A DNA stretch of 40,195 bases from Candidatus Firestoneibacteriota bacterium (GCA_903891415.1 CAITEH010000011.1:1-40195); one strand, 5' to 3'; positions 1 to 9,066 are shown, counted from the first letter of the stretch. The notes: generated from the letters alone by a model not told the origin. Made by a program: numbers and translations.

Positions 1-405
1 CCGGCTTGGTACAGGAAAACGATATTTCCTTATTACAAAAAACTCTGGCAGCCGCTTTTATCCGCCGGCAAGAAGCTGATGTTTACTTCAGACGGAAAAT
101 ATGACATGTTCTACGACGATATTATAAAGTGCGGCGCGGGTTCTCTCATCCTTGAACCGTACAATGACCTGGAGCTGTTTGCAAAAAAATATGGAAAAAC
201 ACACGGGTTTGTCGGGAACGCTGACACCAGGATCCTCCTTTCCGGAACGAAAGAGGATATATATAAAGAGGTCGAACGTTGCATGAAAATTGGCAAGGAA
301 TGTCCCGGCTATATCCTGGCCGTTGGCAACCACATCCCTGTTAACACCCCGGTGGAAAATGCCCTGTATTATAACGAGGCGTATTTAGAGTTATCAAAGA
401 GGTAA
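1..405 (+). CDS. UROD-family protein, C-terminal part (partial)
   Basis: The reading frame is open from the first base of the window and stops at 403-405, so this is the last 134 codons of a gene that begins upstream. The segment around GFVGNADTRIL and the tail NHIPVNTPVENA are typical of the C-terminal half of uroporphyrinogen-decarboxylase-like (UROD) proteins. In these a Gly-Asn/Asp-rich loop and a late H-x-P-x-x-TP-x-EN signature close the TIM barrel. The family includes heme-pathway HemE and many methylcobamide:CoM methyltransferase-like proteins, and the tail fits the second group better. The next gene is a diverged relative 65 bp downstream, so the pair is probably co-transcribed. The catalytic N-terminal half is outside the window, so the substrate cannot be judged. 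Confidence 0.8.
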   Translation, partial: PAWYRKTIFPYYKKLWQPLLSAGKKLMFTSDGKYDMFYDDIIKCGAGSLILEPYNDLELFAKKYGKTHGFVGNADTRILLSGTKEDIYKEVERCMKIGKECPGYILAVGNHIPVNTPVENALYYNEAYLELSKR

Positions 406-470
406 ACAAAGCAAAACAAATATGCCGAAATCCCGTTGAGCAGTTAGATATTTTTTAAAAGGATAAGGTA

Positions 471-1538
471 ATGAAAGAATTAACAACGCATGAAAGAATG
501 TTAAGAATGTATGAACACAAAGAAGCCGATAGGGTTCCGATTACCGATGGTTTTTGGGATTCTACGATAAAAAGATGGAATAAAGAGGGGCTGCCGGAAG
601 GGGTCTCACCCGATAAGTATTTTGATCTGGACAAATTCGCCGGTTTTGTTGCGAACAACAGCCCCAAACTGCCCGAGAAAGTAATTGAAGAAACGGAGGA
701 ATACAGGATCTTCACTTCCGACTGGGGCGTCACCATGAAAACCTGGAAAAACCACGGCGGCACGCCGGAATATATTGACTATACAATTAAAGATCCTGCT
801 ACCTGGAAAAAAGTAAAAGAAAGAATGACCCCCGCAAAAGACCGTATAAACTGGGCCCAGCTTGAAAAAAATTACAAGCAGTGGAGGAAAGACGGCACCT
901 GGATTACCGCGATCTTCTGGTTCGGCTTCAACGTTACCAGTTCGTTTGCGGTCGGAACCGAGCGTACTCTTATTGCCTTAATAGAGGAGCCCGAATGGAT
1001 AATTGATATGTACAACACCTATCTCGAAATGCATTTCGCGCTTTATCAGATGGTTTGGGACGCAGGCTATCATTTTGACGAGATAATATGCTACGACGAC
1101 CTGGGTTATAAAAATAAACAATTTTTTTCCGTGAAAATGTTCCGGGAAACCTTAAAACCCTCTTACCGGAGGGCTTCTGATTGGGCCGCAGAAAAAGGTG
1201 TCAAATTCCGCCTTCATTCCTGCGGAAATATCCTTCCCTTTATTCCGGAGTTCATAGATGCGGGGATAGGAATGCTTAATCCGCTTGAAGTTAAGTCCGG
1301 GATGGATCCGGTAGAGATAAAAAAACAATTTGGTGCTAAAATAGCTCTTCATGGAGGGTTAAACGCCACCCTTTTTACCCGTCCCGAACAAATGTGGACA
1401 GAGATGAAGAGAGTTATTCCCGCCTGCAAAAAGAACGGCGGCTATATGATATCCTCCGACCATTCTGTCCCTGAGTCCACTTCCTTTGAGCAGTTCAGAG
1501 AGTTCGTCAGGCTGGGTAAGGAGCTTGGAAAATACTGA
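471..1538 (+). CDS. UROD-family methyltransferase-like protein
   Basis: A complete 355-residue protein of the uroporphyrinogen decarboxylase/MtaA-MtbA superfamily. The stretch FRLHSCGNI near residue 243 is the His-x-Cys-Gly motif that binds zinc in methylcobamide:thiol methyltransferases. It is followed by NPLEVKSGMDP and by a GGYMISSDHSVP tail, which align with the usual family order. HemE lacks the HSCG zinc motif, so heme synthesis is unlikely; demethylation of a corrinoid-bound methyl group is the family-based guess. The start has a purine-rich AAGGATAAGG just upstream. The protein is cytoplasmic, with no signal peptide. No corrinoid-binding protein or substrate methyltransferase is visible in the window, so the methyl donor is unknown. 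Confidence 0.85.
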   Translation: MKELTTHERMLRMYEHKEADRVPITDGFWDSTIKRWNKEGLPEGVSPDKYFDLDKFAGFVANNSPKLPEKVIEETEEYRIFTSDWGVTMKTWKNHGGTPEYIDYTIKDPATWKKVKERMTPAKDRINWAQLEKNYKQWRKDGTWITAIFWFGFNVTSSFAVGTERTLIALIEEPEWIIDMYNTYLEMHFALYQMVWDAGYHFDEIICYDDLGYKNKQFFSVKMFRETLKPSYRRASDWAAEKGVKFRLHSCGNILPFIPEFIDAGIGMLNPLEVKSGMDPVEIKKQFGAKIALHGGLNATLFTRPEQMWTEMKRVIPACKKNGGYMISSDHSVPESTSFEQFREFVRLGKELGKY

Positions 1539-1661
1539 GAGACATCCACCCTTTCCGGCTTCTGTTAAAGTTAGCAAGAGCTTTGTATAATAAACCAAAT
1601 TCTTCCGGCCGTTGTTCTTATAACCTTTGGAGATGACTTTGTACGGGGTATTTTAATTCAA

Positions 1662-1690
1662 TTGAAAAGAGCTCCTTTTTCGGTTAAAAT
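1662..1690 (+). promoter_or_regulatory. Promoter TTGAAA-N17-TAAAAT for rmuC
   Basis: The -35-like TTGAAA lies at 1662-1667 and the -10-like TAAAAT at 1685-1690, with an exact 17-bp spacer. The -10 box touches the first ATG (1691). The expected transcription start, about 7 nt downstream, falls on the second in-frame ATG at 1697. No Shine-Dalgarno precedes either ATG, so a leaderless mRNA starting at 1697 is likely. A second TATAAT without a good -35 lies at 1586-1591. Confidence 0.55.
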
Positions 1691-2800
1691 ATGTCCATGA
1701 ATCCGGTACTTACTTTTATCATAGGTTTTGCTCTTGGGCTTCTCTCCTACTATATTATTCACCGGATGCGAAAAAAGGAAGAAGAGGCCGGTTTAAAAGA
1801 AGCCTTTAAGGCCATGTCCATGGATGCCTTTAAGGAAATGAGCCCGCTCTTAAAGGAAATGCTCTTAACTCAAATAGCTTCCGGAGAGAAGGATCTGGAA
1901 GGGAAAAAGCAGCTTATTGATCAAACCCTTAACAATATGAAGGGTGACCTTTCTAATGTTGAAAAACTCATGAACAACCTTGAAAAAGACCGGGAGAATA
2001 AATTCGGAGAACTTACCACCCAGCTGAAGCAAACCGCGGAACAAACCGGCAAATTACAGCAGGTAACAGAAAAATTAAATACTGCGCTATCGTCTTCACA
2101 GGCCCGGGGCAAATGGGGAGAAAGAATGGCGGAGGATGTTCTCAGGTTGACCGGGCTTTCAGAAGGTGTTAATTATGAGAAGCAGCAGAAAAACGAATCC
2201 GGAAATAAGCCCGATTTTACTTTTAAACTCCCCAAAGGCCTTAAAGTTAATATGGATGTCAAATTTCCCCTGGATAACTATTTGGGGTTTCTAAATGCAG
2301 GAAGCCGGGTGGAAAGGGAAAACTACGAAAAGAAATTCATTTCTGATGTTAGAGGAAGAATAAAAGAAGTTACCACCAGGGACTACATTAATGCGGAAGA
2401 AAACACCCTGGATTATGTGATCGTGTTTATTCCCAATGAGCAGGTGTTTGCATTTATGAATGAGAAAGAACCCTTGCTGATGGATGAAGCTCTTACAAAG
2501 AAAGTCGTTCTGTGCTCCCCGCTTACGCTGTATGCATTACTCGTTATTATGAGACAGGCGATCGATAATTTTAAAATGGAAGCTACTGCGGCAGAAGTAT
2601 TAAAACTGCTTTCGGCCTTCAGGAAGCAATGGGAAGAGTACACGGGCAGTTATGTGAAACTCGGAGAGAAAATAGATGAGGTCAAAGAAGAGTTCAGCAA
2701 ATTAGTTACGACGAGAAAGAACAAGCTGGATGTTGTGGTCGGTAAAATAGAGAACCTGCAGGCACAAAGCCATATCGAGCTTCCCGAAGAGAAGGAATGA
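1691..2800 (+). CDS. rmuC: RmuC family DNA recombination protein
   Basis: A 369-residue RmuC homologue. RmuC limits inversions at short inverted repeats and carries a PD-(D/E)XK-type nuclease-like core. Residues 4-24 form an N-terminal membrane anchor, residues 30-135 are charged and predicted coiled coil, and the core begins at ARGKWGE (about 138-144). Candidate catalytic residues are E144, D175 in KPDFTF, and D189/K191 in MDVKFP. The length matches compact family members. The start is ATG 1691 or, more likely from the promoter position, ATG 1697. The next gene begins 6 bp after the stop. The assignment is secure; the exact start is not. Confidence 0.93.
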   Translation: MSMNPVLTFIIGFALGLLSYYIIHRMRKKEEEAGLKEAFKAMSMDAFKEMSPLLKEMLLTQIASGEKDLEGKKQLIDQTLNNMKGDLSNVEKLMNNLEKDRENKFGELTTQLKQTAEQTGKLQQVTEKLNTALSSSQARGKWGERMAEDVLRLTGLSEGVNYEKQQKNESGNKPDFTFKLPKGLKVNMDVKFPLDNYLGFLNAGSRVERENYEKKFISDVRGRIKEVTTRDYINAEENTLDYVIVFIPNEQVFAFMNEKEPLLMDEALTKKVVLCSPLTLYALLVIMRQAIDNFKMEATAAEVLKLLSAFRKQWEEYTGSYVKLGEKIDEVKEEFSKLVTTRKNKLDVVVGKIENLQAQSHIELPEEKE

Positions 2801-2806
2801 GCTGCT

Positions 2807-3997
2807 TTGAATAAAAAACAAAGACTTATAGTCCTCCTGGCCGCTTTTTTAATGTCCCTGTGCTTTGGCGCGGGCTATGCCTGGAGCGTCTTCGCGCAGG
2901 AACTGCACAAAAATTACGCCTTTCATATGCGGGATGCCCAGATGGTCTTCGGTCTTTTTCAGGTTTTTTTTGCCATGGGTTTTATCGCCGGCGGCCGGCT
3001 TATAAAAAAAACCGGGCCGGGGCGCCTTGCCTTCCTAGGCGGAATAATTATGGGCCTCGGTTTTTTTTCTGCAGGGATGTTTGAGCCGTCACCGGTAATT
3101 CTTTTTATCGCCGTGGGTTTTTTTGGCGGCGGCGGAGCGGGCCTTGCCTATATCTGCCCGCTGGAAACCGTCCAAAAATGTTTTCCGGATAAAAAAGCGC
3201 TGGTAACGGGCCTTTCCGTGAGCGGCCTGGGAATTGGAGCTTTCCTCATTGCCCTGGGCGCGGATTACTTAATAAAAAGCGGCGTGCGCATAACGGATAT
3301 TTTTAAATACGCCGGAGGCCTGTTCCTGCCCCTCATCTGCCTGCTTGCCTTTTTTCTTAGAACTCCGGGTGCGGACGGCTGCAAAGAAGAGGAAATAGAG
3401 CCTTTAAAATATAAAGAAATATTAAGTTCCAGAAAGTTTTGGGCTTTATTCGCTGCCATGTCCACATCCTTATTTGCCGGGCTTATGGTTATCGGTAATA
3501 TGAAACCCCTGGGAATGAAGTGGGGCATAGCCGAAACTACCGCAACTGCCGGCGTATCCGTGCTTGCCTTATCCAATTCCGGGGGCAGAATGGCCTGGGG
3601 GTACATAACACATAAGATAGGAGAAGTAAAAGGGATCTATATTTCTATTATTTTCCAGGCGGTGGTGCTGTTCTTGGCCGCTTTTTTAATAAATAATACA
3701 TTTCTGTTTTTTCTTTTTGCGGTACTGTCCGGCCTCAACTACGGCTGTGCCCTTGTTGTCTACGCTTCTTCCGTTTCCCGGTATTTTGGCATAGAAAGGC
3801 TGGGGCAGATCTACCCCTTGATCTTTGCCTCAAATTTCATAAGCGGCCTGACTGCTCCGTCTTTCGGAGGTTTTATTTTTGATAAAACAGGCAGTTATAG
3901 TTACGCCCTGCTCTTTGCCTCCGGGATACTGATAATGGGCGCTGTTATTTTTTCTATTCTCTTTAAAGATCCGGGAAAACCGGCACAAAGCGTATAA
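2807..3997 (+). CDS. MFS transporter, OFA (oxalate/formate antiporter) family
   Basis: A 396-residue integral membrane protein with about 12 hydrophobic segments. The opening FGAGYAWSVFAQEL and the loop GGRLIKKTGPGRLAFLGG are the hallmarks of the OFA branch of the major facilitator superfamily (first helix plus MFS motif A). OFA members exchange small organic anions such as oxalate/formate or pyruvate-like acids; the substrate here cannot be read from sequence. The start is TTG at 2807 with GAAGGA about 10 nt upstream. The gene follows rmuC by 6 bp, so it is probably translated from the same transcript although the functions look unrelated. Confidence 0.88.
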   Translation: MNKKQRLIVLLAAFLMSLCFGAGYAWSVFAQELHKNYAFHMRDAQMVFGLFQVFFAMGFIAGGRLIKKTGPGRLAFLGGIIMGLGFFSAGMFEPSPVILFIAVGFFGGGGAGLAYICPLETVQKCFPDKKALVTGLSVSGLGIGAFLIALGADYLIKSGVRITDIFKYAGGLFLPLICLLAFFLRTPGADGCKEEEIEPLKYKEILSSRKFWALFAAMSTSLFAGLMVIGNMKPLGMKWGIAETTATAGVSVLALSNSGGRMAWGYITHKIGEVKGIYISIIFQAVVLFLAAFLINNTFLFFLFAVLSGLNYGCALVVYASSVSRYFGIERLGQIYPLIFASNFISGLTAPSFGGFIFDKTGSYSYALLFASGILIMGAVIFSILFKDPGKPAQSV

Positions 3998-4147
3998 GCG
4001 GTTAATTTAAGTATCCGGAGCCGGGATGATAAAACTCAAAAAACATAACCGGCTATTATTCCGGTGGCCTTAAAAAAAGAGCAGTTTCTTGTTTGACCCG
4101 GAAAAGTTTTGCGGCTGGAAAAAGATACTTTTCTAAGAGGGGGTTGT

Positions 4148-5524
4148 ATGCCGGAATTTTTAATTGATGCAGGCAAGACGGGAGAAGACCTGGATATCGG
4201 ACGATTCGCCGCGGGACAGGGCGGAATTTCCGCTGAACCTATGATAGATATGCATCTTAATGAATTGAGAAACCTTAAGTTTAAGCTCATTCGCCTGTTC
4301 TTGCAGGATTATTTTGAGGTTTACCCGAAGCGGGGTGTCTATAACTGGAAACTGCTGGACCGCTCGGTTGACGCCATTCTTGCGGCCGGGGCCAAGCCGT
4401 TAATGTGCATCACCTTTAAACCGAAAATACTATTCCCCGAAATAGATCAAAAGAAAGTCGAGCCCAATGATCTTAAACAGTGGGAAAAACTTATTTATGA
4501 ACTTGTAAAACATTACAACACGGATAAAAAGTACGGAATAGAATACTGGGAAATCGCGAACGAACCCGATATCGGGGAAGCGGGAGGCTGCCCGTATCTT
4601 TTTACGCCGGCTAATTATCCCGGATTTTATGAACATACGGTAAAAGCGGTGAAACGGGCCGATCCGGCGGCGAAAGTAGGCGGCCCCGCGCTTGCGAATT
4701 ACAAAAGCCCCATTTTACCCGCGCTTCTTAAATATTGTTCAAATAAAAAGGTACCTGTAGATTTCGTTTCCTGGCATATGTATAACGATGATCCGGAAAA
4801 TTTCAAAAACTCCATACTCCATGTGAAAAAGCTGCTTAAAAATTATCCAAAACTAAAATGTGAAACCACGATCAACGAATGGAATGTTTCTTTCGGGGCT
4901 TCCCTTATGAAGCATCTGGCTTTGCCGGAATACCAGCCCTGCTTTATAATAGAGGTGATAAATAACATGATAGAACAGGGGCTTTCCAATTGCTGCTACT
5001 ATCACATAAGGAACGTGAACGGGTCCAAAGATACCTATAGTTTTCTTTCCAGGAACGGCGCGGCAGGGGCGGCCGACGGGCAAAATTATCTTTTTAATTT
5101 ACTCGGCCTTTTTGATTATCAGGGGATTATGCGGCCGGCGTATTTTTCCTTTAAATTATTATCCCGCCTGCTTGGTAAAAAAATAATATTAAAAAAACAA
5201 AACAGCCATGTAAAGGCGCTGGCTGCCTATGACCCTTATCAGGAGGAGGTAAATATTTTACTCTGGAATTTCGCGGTCAAAGCTCCGAAGAAAGAAAAGA
5301 TCAAGCTTAAGCTGACCGGCCTGAAAAAAGGCACCTATGGCTATAGAAGGTTCCTCCTGGACGCGAAAACAACTTCGCTGGAAGAGGAAAAGAAGCTAAA
5401 GGTTATTAACTGGGAAGACACTAAAACACTTAATACTTTTAAAACCTCTTTTGACCTGGCGCCCTACGGCGTAACGATGATCAACTTTAAATTAAACAAA
5501 ACAAACAAACTGGTGCTTTACTAA
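4148..5524 (+). CDS. GH39-like glycoside hydrolase (copy 1)
   Basis: A (beta/alpha)8 glycosidase of 458 residues that best matches family GH39 (beta-xylosidase/alpha-iduronidase type). The acid/base Glu is E139 in YWEIANEPD, and the nucleophile is probably E244 in INEWN. The segment GVYNWKLLDR early in the barrel and a C-terminal beta-sandwich also fit GH39. I chose ATG 4148 over an upstream TTG at 4109 because it has AAGAGGGGG before it and because the paralogue downstream begins at the equivalent place. No signal peptide is seen, so it probably acts on sugars already imported. It shares an operon with the next gene (12-bp gap) and is roughly half identical to it along its length. Confidence 0.82.
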   Translation: MPEFLIDAGKTGEDLDIGRFAAGQGGISAEPMIDMHLNELRNLKFKLIRLFLQDYFEVYPKRGVYNWKLLDRSVDAILAAGAKPLMCITFKPKILFPEIDQKKVEPNDLKQWEKLIYELVKHYNTDKKYGIEYWEIANEPDIGEAGGCPYLFTPANYPGFYEHTVKAVKRADPAAKVGGPALANYKSPILPALLKYCSNKKVPVDFVSWHMYNDDPENFKNSILHVKKLLKNYPKLKCETTINEWNVSFGASLMKHLALPEYQPCFIIEVINNMIEQGLSNCCYYHIRNVNGSKDTYSFLSRNGAAGAADGQNYLFNLLGLFDYQGIMRPAYFSFKLLSRLLGKKIILKKQNSHVKALAAYDPYQEEVNILLWNFAVKAPKKEKIKLKLTGLKKGTYGYRRFLLDAKTTSLEEEKKLKVINWEDTKTLNTFKTSFDLAPYGVTMINFKLNKTNKLVLY

Positions 5525-5536
5525 AGGAGCGGGGCA

Positions 5537-6889
5537 ATGCCGGATATTAATATAAATGTAAAGGCCGCCGGAGAAGATCTTGATATCGGAAGGTTCGGCC
5601 TCGGACAGGGCGGGTTCACCAATAATGCGCAGTTTGATTCCCATATACAGGATTTAAAGAATCTTAACCATAAATATCTCCGGGTATTTGTGCAGGAGTA
5701 TTTCAACGTTTACCCCGCGCACAATGTTTACAACTGGGAACTGCTGGACAAAATGGTCAAGGCCATTCTGGCAACAGGGGCAAAACCAATTTTATGTATA
5801 TGCATAAAACCAAAAGTGCTTTTTCCTAAGAATGACGAAAATATTATCCATCCAAATAACTATAAAGAATGGGACAAGCTCATCTACGAAATGGTTAAGC
5901 ACTATAAAAAAATGGGAGTGAATATGTGGGAGGTGCTTAATGAATCCGACGCCGGCCAGTGGGGCGGGGCGCCTTACCACACAAAACCTGAAGACTACGC
6001 GATATTTTATGAGCATATCGCCAGGGCGGCAAAAAAAGCAGATCCCAAAGCCAGGCTAGGCGGCCCCGCGGTCTCTAATGCCAGTAAGGAAGGAAGCAAA
6101 ATAACCCCGTACTTGCTTCAGTATTGCAGTGATAAGAAGCTCCCGTTTGATTTTCTTACCTGGCACCGCTACGCGGATAACCCGCTCAGGATAAAAGAAT
6201 CCATCGTTACCATGAAAAACCTGCTCAAAAAATACCCCAAAATAAAATGCGAAACGGGAATTACCGAGTGGAGTGCTTCGTTTGCTGCTAACTATATGAA
6301 ATATACAAAAAATCCCGCGTATATGCCGAATTTCATCATTGAATCAATATATCACATGGTGGAAGAAGGGCTTTCCTTCTGCAACTACTACCATATACGG
6401 AATCTTAACTTTACTGAGGACATTTTCAAGGAATGGATATCTAAAAAGGTCCTCAGCACCTTCGGCTGGTGTAACTACTGTTTTACCCACCTTTCCCTGT
6501 TTGATTACCAGGGACAGGTACGGCCGGCATATTTTGCTTTCAAACTTCTTTCCCGGCTTGCGGGAAAAAGGCTCAGGATCTATGATGTAAACGGCAATGT
6601 AAAGGTCCTTGCGGCCTATGAGGAGGACTTTAAGATGGTAAATGCCCTTATCTGGAACTTTGCCGCGGAGAAGCCTAAAAAAGAAACTATCAATCTGAAT
6701 ATCTTTAAAGCGGAAAAAGGCGATTGGCGCTATACCCGGTACCTTCTGGACGTAGAAACAAACAGCAGCGAGGAAGATAAAAAACTGAAAATTGTGACGC
6801 GGAAAATTTTCAAAGCTGCAGCGCAGGTAAAGGAAACTTTTCTGCTGGAACCGTACGGAATAACTCAGGTAAATTTTAAAAAGATCTAA
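5537..6889 (+). CDS. GH39-like glycoside hydrolase (copy 2)
   Basis: A 450-residue tandem paralogue of the preceding gene, co-linear from the LDIGRFGLGQGG start to the end. The acid/base motif reads WEVLNESD, so the usual NEP is NES while E136 itself is kept. The nucleophile is probably E244 in GITEWSASF. AAAGGAGCGGGG precedes the ATG. There is no signal peptide, so it is probably cytoplasmic. The P-to-S change needs only one base (codon TCC at 5945-5947) and may tune rather than destroy activity. The two copies may split related substrates, such as different glycosidic linkages of one polysaccharide; that is inference. Confidence 0.8.
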   Translation: MPDININVKAAGEDLDIGRFGLGQGGFTNNAQFDSHIQDLKNLNHKYLRVFVQEYFNVYPAHNVYNWELLDKMVKAILATGAKPILCICIKPKVLFPKNDENIIHPNNYKEWDKLIYEMVKHYKKMGVNMWEVLNESDAGQWGGAPYHTKPEDYAIFYEHIARAAKKADPKARLGGPAVSNASKEGSKITPYLLQYCSDKKLPFDFLTWHRYADNPLRIKESIVTMKNLLKKYPKIKCETGITEWSASFAANYMKYTKNPAYMPNFIIESIYHMVEEGLSFCNYYHIRNLNFTEDIFKEWISKKVLSTFGWCNYCFTHLSLFDYQGQVRPAYFAFKLLSRLAGKRLRIYDVNGNVKVLAAYEEDFKMVNALIWNFAAEKPKKETINLNIFKAEKGDWRYTRYLLDVETNSSEEDKKLKIVTRKIFKAAAQVKETFLLEPYGITQVNFKKI

Positions 6890-6928
6890 AAATAGGTTAG
6901 CGGCGGGTATTATTAAAGGGGAACAGAA

Positions 6929-7732
6929 ATGAAAAACCACGGGCTTCTGCTCTTAATATCAGGGGGACTGATCTTTATGGGCTTTTCTGAACCGAAAGAA
7001 TTTACTTTTACGGCAAAACTGGATAACTCAAACCAAAAGTATATGGAGCTGCTGCCTGACAATTTTAACAGCGCCGAAAAACATGACCTCATGCTGGCCC
7101 TGCACGGGCACGGTTCGGACCGGAACCAGTATGCGAAAGACCCCAGAGGGGAATGCAAGGGAGCCAGGGATGTGGCCGAAAAATATAATATGATATTCAT
7201 TTCCCCGGACTACCGTGCCCCGACCTCCTGGATGGGGCCCAAGGCTGAAACCGATGTGGTCCAGCTCCTGGAAGAACTTAAGAAAAAATACAAAATAGGT
7301 AAGGTCATATTTGTCGGAGGCTCCATGGGCGGAACCTCGGTTTTGATATTTGCCTCCCTGCATCCTGACCTGGTGGACGGGGTCTCGGCGCAAAATCCAA
7401 CTGTCAACATGGTCGAATATAATAATTTTCTGGATGCCATAGCCAGGTCCTACGGAGGGACAAAAACAGAGAAACCGGAAGAATATAAAAAAAGAAGCGC
7501 GGAACTCAATTATAAGAATCTGAAGATGCCTGTGGCAATTACAACCGGTGGAAAAGATACTGCCGTCCCGCCCGAAAGCGCTCTCCGGCTTGCCAAACTT
7601 TTAAAAGAACTGGAGCCCGCGAATATATTATTGCTCCACCGTGAAAATACGGGGCATAGCACAAATTATAAGGATACTGTGGAAGCGCTTGAGTTCGTTA
7701 TTGAGCGTTCAAAAAATACCGGAAAGAAATAG
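6929..7732 (+). CDS. Exported alpha/beta-hydrolase (esterase)
   Basis: A 267-residue alpha/beta-hydrolase resembling PHB-depolymerase/feruloyl-esterase-like enzymes. The oxyanion-hole motif ALHGHGSD sits near residue 57, the nucleophile is S132 in GGSMGG, the acid is probably D210 in GGKDTAVP, and the base is H243 in ENTGHS. Residues 1-20 form a signal peptide, so it acts in the periplasm or outside. It sits 39 bp after the GH39 pair. A role in removing ester groups (acetyl, feruloyl) from polysaccharide is plausible from context. AAAGGGG precedes the ATG. The substrate is not determinable. Confidence 0.8.
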   Translation: MKNHGLLLLISGGLIFMGFSEPKEFTFTAKLDNSNQKYMELLPDNFNSAEKHDLMLALHGHGSDRNQYAKDPRGECKGARDVAEKYNMIFISPDYRAPTSWMGPKAETDVVQLLEELKKKYKIGKVIFVGGSMGGTSVLIFASLHPDLVDGVSAQNPTVNMVEYNNFLDAIARSYGGTKTEKPEEYKKRSAELNYKNLKMPVAITTGGKDTAVPPESALRLAKLLKELEPANILLLHRENTGHSTNYKDTVEALEFVIERSKNTGKK

Positions 7733-7785
7733 AGCTGAATAATGCCCAAATTGTAAAGCTGGCCGGCGCGTTATCCTGTTTGGTA

Positions 7786-7835
7786 TTGACAGTGCCATAT
7801 TGCATGTGAGATAAAGGAAATACTTAAGTTATAAT
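7786..7835 (+). promoter_or_regulatory. Candidate promoter upstream of the ceramidase-like gene
   Basis: A perfect TATAAT lies at 7830-7835, about 40 nt before ATG 7875, but has no good -35 at 17 bp. A perfect TTGACA at 7786-7791 has only a weak GATAAA partner at 18 bp (7810-7815). Either box could be used, or the first may need an activator. A clear AAGGAG precedes the start codon. Confidence 0.35.
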
Positions 7836-7874
7836 ACCTTTTAAGGAAAGATAAACCTAATAAGGAGAAAGCTC

Positions 7875-9050
7875 ATGGGCTTAGAGATAGGCATGGCAGT
7901 AGAAAAAATAGACTTTAGGGAGGGAAAATCCTTAATTGGCTATCCCCATCCTGAAAAGCGGAAAAATATCGGGACCAAAGAACCCCTGCTGGCAAAAGCG
8001 CTTACCTTTAAATTCGACGAAAAGGTAGTGTTGACCCTGGTAACGCTTGATCTTATAGGGCTCGGGTACAGGTTCATTGATAAGGTAAGAAAAAAAGTCC
8101 CGAATGAAATAATAGTTGCCTGCTCGCACTCGCATTCAAGCAGTATCGCGGGTGTGGCAGAGGACAGTTCGGAGATCTTTGAGAATGACACAGCGTTTTC
8201 CGAAGCCGTGCTGAATACTATCGTTAAAGCGGTCAAGGCCTCTTTGCATAATTTTGTCAAGGTCAAAGCCGGCGCGGGAAAAGGCAGCGCCGATATCGGG
8301 CATTGCCGTAGAGTCGTGACCAACGGAGTATGCGTGAACGCCTGGACGGATGTTGAAAAAAAACATAAAGGCCCGACGGACAAAGAAGTGGGTGTGGTAA
8401 AATTTGAAAATGAAAAAGGCGAAACGCTGGCTGTGCTTGTGAACTACTCCTGTCATCCCGTTACCATGGGGCCTGCCAACCTGTATGCATCTCCGGATTT
8501 TGCAGGGTATCTCCGGGATTATGTTCAGAAAAATATGAAAGGTGTTAACGTGTTCTATACCACCGGGGCGGGAGCCGATACCAACCCTTACGACTGTCTA
8601 TCCGCTGATTTTGCCGTGGCGCAAAAAGCCGGGGAAACCGTCGGCAAAGAAGTGCTTGAAGTTCTAAAAGCCATTAAGACGCGAGAGGTAGAAAAAGTCA
8701 AGTTTTCCAGGAATGAGGTAATTTTTAAGGTCAGAAAAGACCTTAGTAAAGATAACAAAATGAGGTTCAAAGAGCTCGGGGAAAGCATAAGCACCGAAGT
8801 GGATATGTTAAATATCGACGATGTGCTGCTGGTCACCCTTCCGGGAGAGCCGCTGGTCGAAATAGGGCTTAAGATAAAAAAAATGTCAAAATATAAAAAT
8901 ACTTTTGCCTTGGGCTATACCAATGACTATCTGGGCTATCTTTGCCCGGACTCCTCTATCCCCGAAGGCGGCTATGAAGTCACAGGCGGGGCCTTAAGCC
9001 ATGATGTGGAGAGGCCTATTCTTGAATGTGTCGCAAAAAATATTCCGTAA
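7875..9050 (+). CDS. Neutral/alkaline ceramidase-like protein (N-terminal domain type)
   Basis: A 391-residue protein matching the N-terminal domain of neutral/alkaline non-lysosomal ceramidases. The zinc signature CSHSHSS gives H85 and H87, and YSCHPVTMG gives a further ligand at H194. The motif GAGADTNP (from about residue 226) sits where ceramidases carry GDxSPN with the catalytic serine, so the nucleophile seems absent or replaced. The protein is much shorter than true ceramidases (about 650 residues) and lacks their C-terminal domain and signal peptide. It is probably a hydrolase of this superfamily with another amide substrate. AAGGAG precedes the ATG. The following gene starts 16 bp downstream. 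Confidence 0.75.
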   Translation: MGLEIGMAVEKIDFREGKSLIGYPHPEKRKNIGTKEPLLAKALTFKFDEKVVLTLVTLDLIGLGYRFIDKVRKKVPNEIIVACSHSHSSSIAGVAEDSSEIFENDTAFSEAVLNTIVKAVKASLHNFVKVKAGAGKGSADIGHCRRVVTNGVCVNAWTDVEKKHKGPTDKEVGVVKFENEKGETLAVLVNYSCHPVTMGPANLYASPDFAGYLRDYVQKNMKGVNVFYTTGAGADTNPYDCLSADFAVAQKAGETVGKEVLEVLKAIKTREVEKVKFSRNEVIFKVRKDLSKDNKMRFKELGESISTEVDMLNIDDVLLVTLPGEPLVEIGLKIKKMSKYKNTFALGYTNDYLGYLCPDSSIPEGGYEVTGGALSHDVERPILECVAKNIP

Positions 9051-9066
9051 AAAAGGAAAAAAATAA

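Noticed and set aside
6344-6940. 198-codon open frame on the minus strand
   Set aside because: It lies opposite the second GH39 gene, whose catalytic motifs are clear. It has no ribosome binding site and no recognisable domain.
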